IMG/VR virus record: IMGVR_UViG_3300020147_000133
Location: 1 to 45,995 of that record
From: a virus
Direction: 5' to 3' (one strand)
DNA length: 45,995 bases
A program made the translations under genes and the position numbers. The notes beneath the pieces were generated by a model. That model saw only the letters and a list, made by a program, of their open reading frames with translations. It was not told where the DNA came from and ran no database searches. Below, piece by piece: positions 43,902-45,995 of the stretch (its first letter is position 1; each line of letters opens with the position of its first letter).

Positions 43902-44341
43902 CCGACAAGCTGACAGACGAGAAGCTGGCAGAGTGGGAATCTCTGGCGAAGGCGGCGACACCGGGGCCCTGGGAGCCGGTTGGCCTGCCCTATGACGGCT
44001 ATGATGACCCTGAGATCGTCACGGCGGACGGCCTCTATGTCGCGCAGACCGCCTACGACATGCAGTCGGCGACGACAGAGCGCGACGTAGATGCAGATAC
44101 GCGCCACATCGCCTTCAACAACCCTGCCTTCGCCCTCTCCGCCATAGCCGAAATACACCGCCTCCGTGGGGAGAGAGACGAGGCGGTGAAGTTGCTCAGG
44201 CCGTTCGCAAAGGCGTCCGACAAACTCCACAGCGGATATGACGACGGGATAGCGGCGGGCGATCACCCCATGAGCCGTGTGTTCGTGGCCGACCTACGGG
44301 AAGCCCGCGCCTTCCTCGCCAAGCTGGAGGAGAGGGGATGA
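43898..44341 (+). CDS. 147-aa phage protein of the Ea22-like type
   Basis: It starts at an ATGA overlap (MTDKLTDEKLAEWESLAKAA then TPGPWEPV). The ATPGPWE motif and the following DTRHIAFNNPAFALSAIAEI are frequent in small proteins near the integration end of temperate phages. Function unknown. Confidence 0.7.
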   Translation: MTDKLTDEKLAEWESLAKAATPGPWEPVGLPYDGYDDPEIVTADGLYVAQTAYDMQSATTERDVDADTRHIAFNNPAFALSAIAEIHRLRGERDEAVKLLRPFAKASDKLHSGYDDGIAAGDHPMSRVFVADLREARAFLAKLEERG

Positions 44342-44499
44342 GCTACCTCCGGAAGCTGATCGGTGCGGCGTTCGTCATGGCGGCGGTGCAGGTCGCCATA
44401 CCTGGCCCCGGCCTGCGGGAGTGGTTCGTCGGCCTCTTTGCCTACACCGCCGTCCTGATCTTGGTGCCAACGCCTCCTGCAAAGGAGCCCCGCCAATGA
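44338..44499 (+). CDS. 53-aa two-segment membrane protein
   Basis: An ATGA overlap on each side frames the gene. The product has two hydrophobic segments (LIGAAFVMAAVQVAIPG and WFVGLFAYTAVLILVP) and a short basic start and tail. It is one of the tiny membrane genes in this operon. Function unknown. Confidence 0.6.
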   Translation: MSYLRKLIGAAFVMAAVQVAIPGPGLREWFVGLFAYTAVLILVPTPPAKEPRQ

Positions 44500-44756
44500 C
44501 CTCCCCCGACCTCATAGACCGTCTGGAGAAGGCAGAGGGGCTTCACGACCGCATTGCCGCCTCCCACCCCTCCCTCCGGCGCGGGCAGGTATGGTGCCGG
44601 TCCTGCGGCTCGTCACGCCGCGTTGACAGCTCACAGGCCCTCCGCTCCGGCTGGCCCAAGTGCTGCGGCGACACAATGACGATCGACAGCCCCGCCGAAC
44701 AGGAACTCCTCCACTCCCGCACACAGGAGGGGGAGGATGACCGCGGCGAACGATAA
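44496..44756 (+). CDS. 86-aa zinc-binding protein
   Basis: The product carries VWCRSCGSSRRVD and WPKCCGDTM, two Cys pairs that resemble a zinc ribbon, after an N-terminal helix. It starts at an ATGA overlap and overlaps the excisionase-like gene by 20 bases. It may bind nucleic acid; family not recognised. Confidence 0.65.
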   Translation: MTSPDLIDRLEKAEGLHDRIAASHPSLRRGQVWCRSCGSSRRVDSSQALRSGWPKCCGDTMTIDSPAEQELLHSRTQEGEDDRGER

Positions 44757-45075
44757 CCACATTCTGACATTCGATGAAGCCGCCGCGCTTCTCAAGGTCG
44801 GGGAACACACCTTGCGCGGCCTCATCGCCAGTGGTTCGCTCCGTGCCGCCAAGATCGGCCGGCAGTGGCGCATCCGGTCTGACGACGTGAATGCCTGTCT
44901 GGAGGCTCTATGCTCTACAAGCGCGGCGAATTCTGGCACTACGACTTCACCGTCAATGACCGCCGATACCGGGCCTCGACAAAGCTCCATCGTAAGGCTG
45001 CGGCCCAGATCGCAGAGGACCGCGCCAGGGAAGCCGCGATCCTGGGATCATCTGATCGTCCGATCCCCACGATAG
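44737..45075 (+). CDS. Excisionase-type HTH protein
   Basis: The first 62 residues are a MerR-like winged HTH (ILTFDEAAALLKVGEHTLRG then KIGRQWRIRSDDV) as found in Xis proteins. The next 50 residues continue in a frame that overlaps the integrase start and are Ser/Arg/Pro-rich, probably disordered. The ATG follows AGGAGG. It would direct excision together with the integrase. The unusual overlap is 166 bases. Confidence 0.78.
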   Translation: MTAANDNHILTFDEAAALLKVGEHTLRGLIASGSLRAAKIGRQWRIRSDDVNACLEALCSTSAANSGTTTSPSMTADTGPRQSSIVRLRPRSQRTAPGKPRSWDHLIVRSPR

Positions 45076-45995
45076 AACAGGCGGCGGACGCGTGGTTTGC
45101 CGCCAACCGCGCGGGAAGCCGGTCCGAGGTCACGACGGCCCAGCGATTGAATATCATGCTGCGGCTGATCGGGACTGACACGCCGGTAAACCGGATCGAC
45201 GCGCCAGAGATCGCGGAGGCAATCGCCACACGCCGGGTAGAGACGACCCGGCAGGGCCGGGCGCCCGCCAACGCGACCGTCAACAGGGATCTGATCGACA
45301 CGACCCTGCGGCCTATTTTGACCTACGCCAAGGAGATCATGAAGGCGCCCGTCAATGACATTCCCTGGAAAGCCCTGCGGCTGAAGGAGCCGCCCGAGCG
45401 GGACCGGGCTTTCACCCAGGCCGAGCTGACTTCATGGCGCGCGGCCCTTCCTGAATGGCACCGGGCCGTTTTCGACTTTGCCGCCCGCTACGGTGTCCGG
45501 TTGCGCGAGGCGTTCTTTCCGCCCGACTGTTACGATGCGGCAACCGGGACAGTGTTCCTGCGCCTGCGGAAAAACGGCAAGCCACACGCCATCCGCCTCT
45601 TGCCCGACGATGCCGCCGACATGACCGCTCGCTATGGGCGGGCCGTGGCCGCCGATCTCGATACGGTATGGTTCAAGGAGACGAAGGGCGGACTCGCCCC
45701 GATCCGCTGGCGGGGGTTCCAATCAGCCTCCCGCAAGGCGCTGGACCGGGCGGGGATCACCGGAGCTCGTCCGGCTCACGATTTGCGCCACCATGCGGCT
45801 ACAACCGTCCTGCGACAGACCGGGAATCTCGCCGCGGTGAAGCGGCTCCTCGGGCACGAGGACATCGCCTCTACGATGCGCTACGCCCACGCCGACGACG
45901 ACGACGTGCACGAGGCTCTGCGTCACACCTATGGCACAAAACCGCCTGAGGCGCAGAAAAGACGAAAGAAAACAAAGGTCGTCACCGGAACCTAA
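44910..45995 (+). CDS. Tyrosine-type site-specific recombinase (integrase)
   Basis: A 361-aa integrase that would insert and excise the prophage. The N-terminal part has a short strand pair (YKRGEFWHYDFTVNDRRYRA) and a helical core-binding domain near 55-150. The catalytic domain shows Arg197 in GVRLRE, His290 and Arg293 in HDLRH, His316 in LLGHED and the nucleophile Tyr325 in MRYAHA. All key residues are present. The stop codon is the last three bases of the window, so attR would lie just outside. Confidence 0.93.
   Translation: MLYKRGEFWHYDFTVNDRRYRASTKLHRKAAAQIAEDRAREAAILGSSDRPIPTIEQAADAWFAANRAGSRSEVTTAQRLNIMLRLIGTDTPVNRIDAPEIAEAIATRRVETTRQGRAPANATVNRDLIDTTLRPILTYAKEIMKAPVNDIPWKALRLKEPPERDRAFTQAELTSWRAALPEWHRAVFDFAARYGVRLREAFFPPDCYDAATGTVFLRLRKNGKPHAIRLLPDDAADMTARYGRAVAADLDTVWFKETKGGLAPIRWRGFQSASRKALDRAGITGARPAHDLRHHAATTVLRQTGNLAAVKRLLGHEDIASTMRYAHADDDDVHEALRHTYGTKPPEAQKRRKKTKVVTGT

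Noticed and set aside
1-45995. att site direct repeats between window ends
   Set aside because: I compared the first and last few dozen bases and saw no shared core. The integrase stop is the last codon, so attR would be outside.
1-45995. tRNA genes and CRISPR arrays
   Set aside because: No cloverleaf-like segment with a recognisable T-loop, and no regularly spaced repeats with unique spacers. The only tandem repeats are the short operator-like ones.

Overview
The window reads as a near-complete temperate siphovirus (prophage) from a GC-rich alphaproteobacterium, most likely Caulobacterales (a Caulobacter or Brevundimonas-like host). The evidence is very high third-position GC, frequent GTG/TTG starts, GTA/HK97-type head-tail genes, and a homologue of GcrA, the alphaproteobacterial cell-cycle transcription regulator. 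The right end finishes with a tyrosine integrase behind an excisionase-like gene. No host genes, tRNA or att repeats are visible, so the true attachment sites lie outside the window or cannot be seen. No stretch longer than about 300 bases lacks a plausible gene; the longest is about 34.0-34.2 kb.

Layout. (1) 0-1.3 kb: small accessory genes. A ribbon-helix-helix protein faces a three-gene rightward operon across an array of TATCGCTT sites. (2) 1.4-3.6 kb, minus: lysis cassette with Rz1-like and Rz-like spanins, a 36-aa membrane protein, a GH19 endolysin and two holin-type membrane proteins. It is interrupted by a small plus-strand membrane gene. (3) 3.7-5.4 kb, plus: a moron with its own promoter, encoding a NeuD/PglD-like hexapeptide acetyltransferase and an OafA-like membrane O-acyltransferase, probably altering the host surface polysaccharide. 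(4) 5.3-15.4 kb, minus: tail genes (tailspike, central fibre, tape measure, frameshifted assembly chaperone, tube). (5) 15.4-24.9 kb, minus: tail completion, connectors, a collagen-like protein, portal, a fused protease-capsid gene, terminase and an HNH nuclease. (6) 25-34 kb, minus: early operon with HTH regulators, GcrA, an SNF2-type helicase, a DNA methyltransferase, a DUF1376 replication protein and a zinc-ribbon gene split from a TOPRIM-helicase. (7) 34.4-35.1 kb: divergent Cro-like and CI-like genes. (8) 35.9-46.0 kb, plus: a long coupled operon of small accessory genes, a Rad52-like annealase, NinB, HNH nucleases, Xis-like and integrase.

Regulation. The switch uses a CTTAC-N5-GTAAG operator. 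A promoter-operator module about 30 bp long (TTGCA-N7-TTACT-N-GCGGTAAGCTACTC) occurs twice: once driving the leftward cro/early operon and once driving the rightward recombination operon, as with lambda pR/pL. Both cro and cI appear to be leaderless. The strongest leads are this duplicated module, the phage GcrA, the surface-modification moron, a portable SVGT..EC coding element present three times (two inverted copies bound one small gene), and several very small membrane-protein genes wedged between coupled genes.
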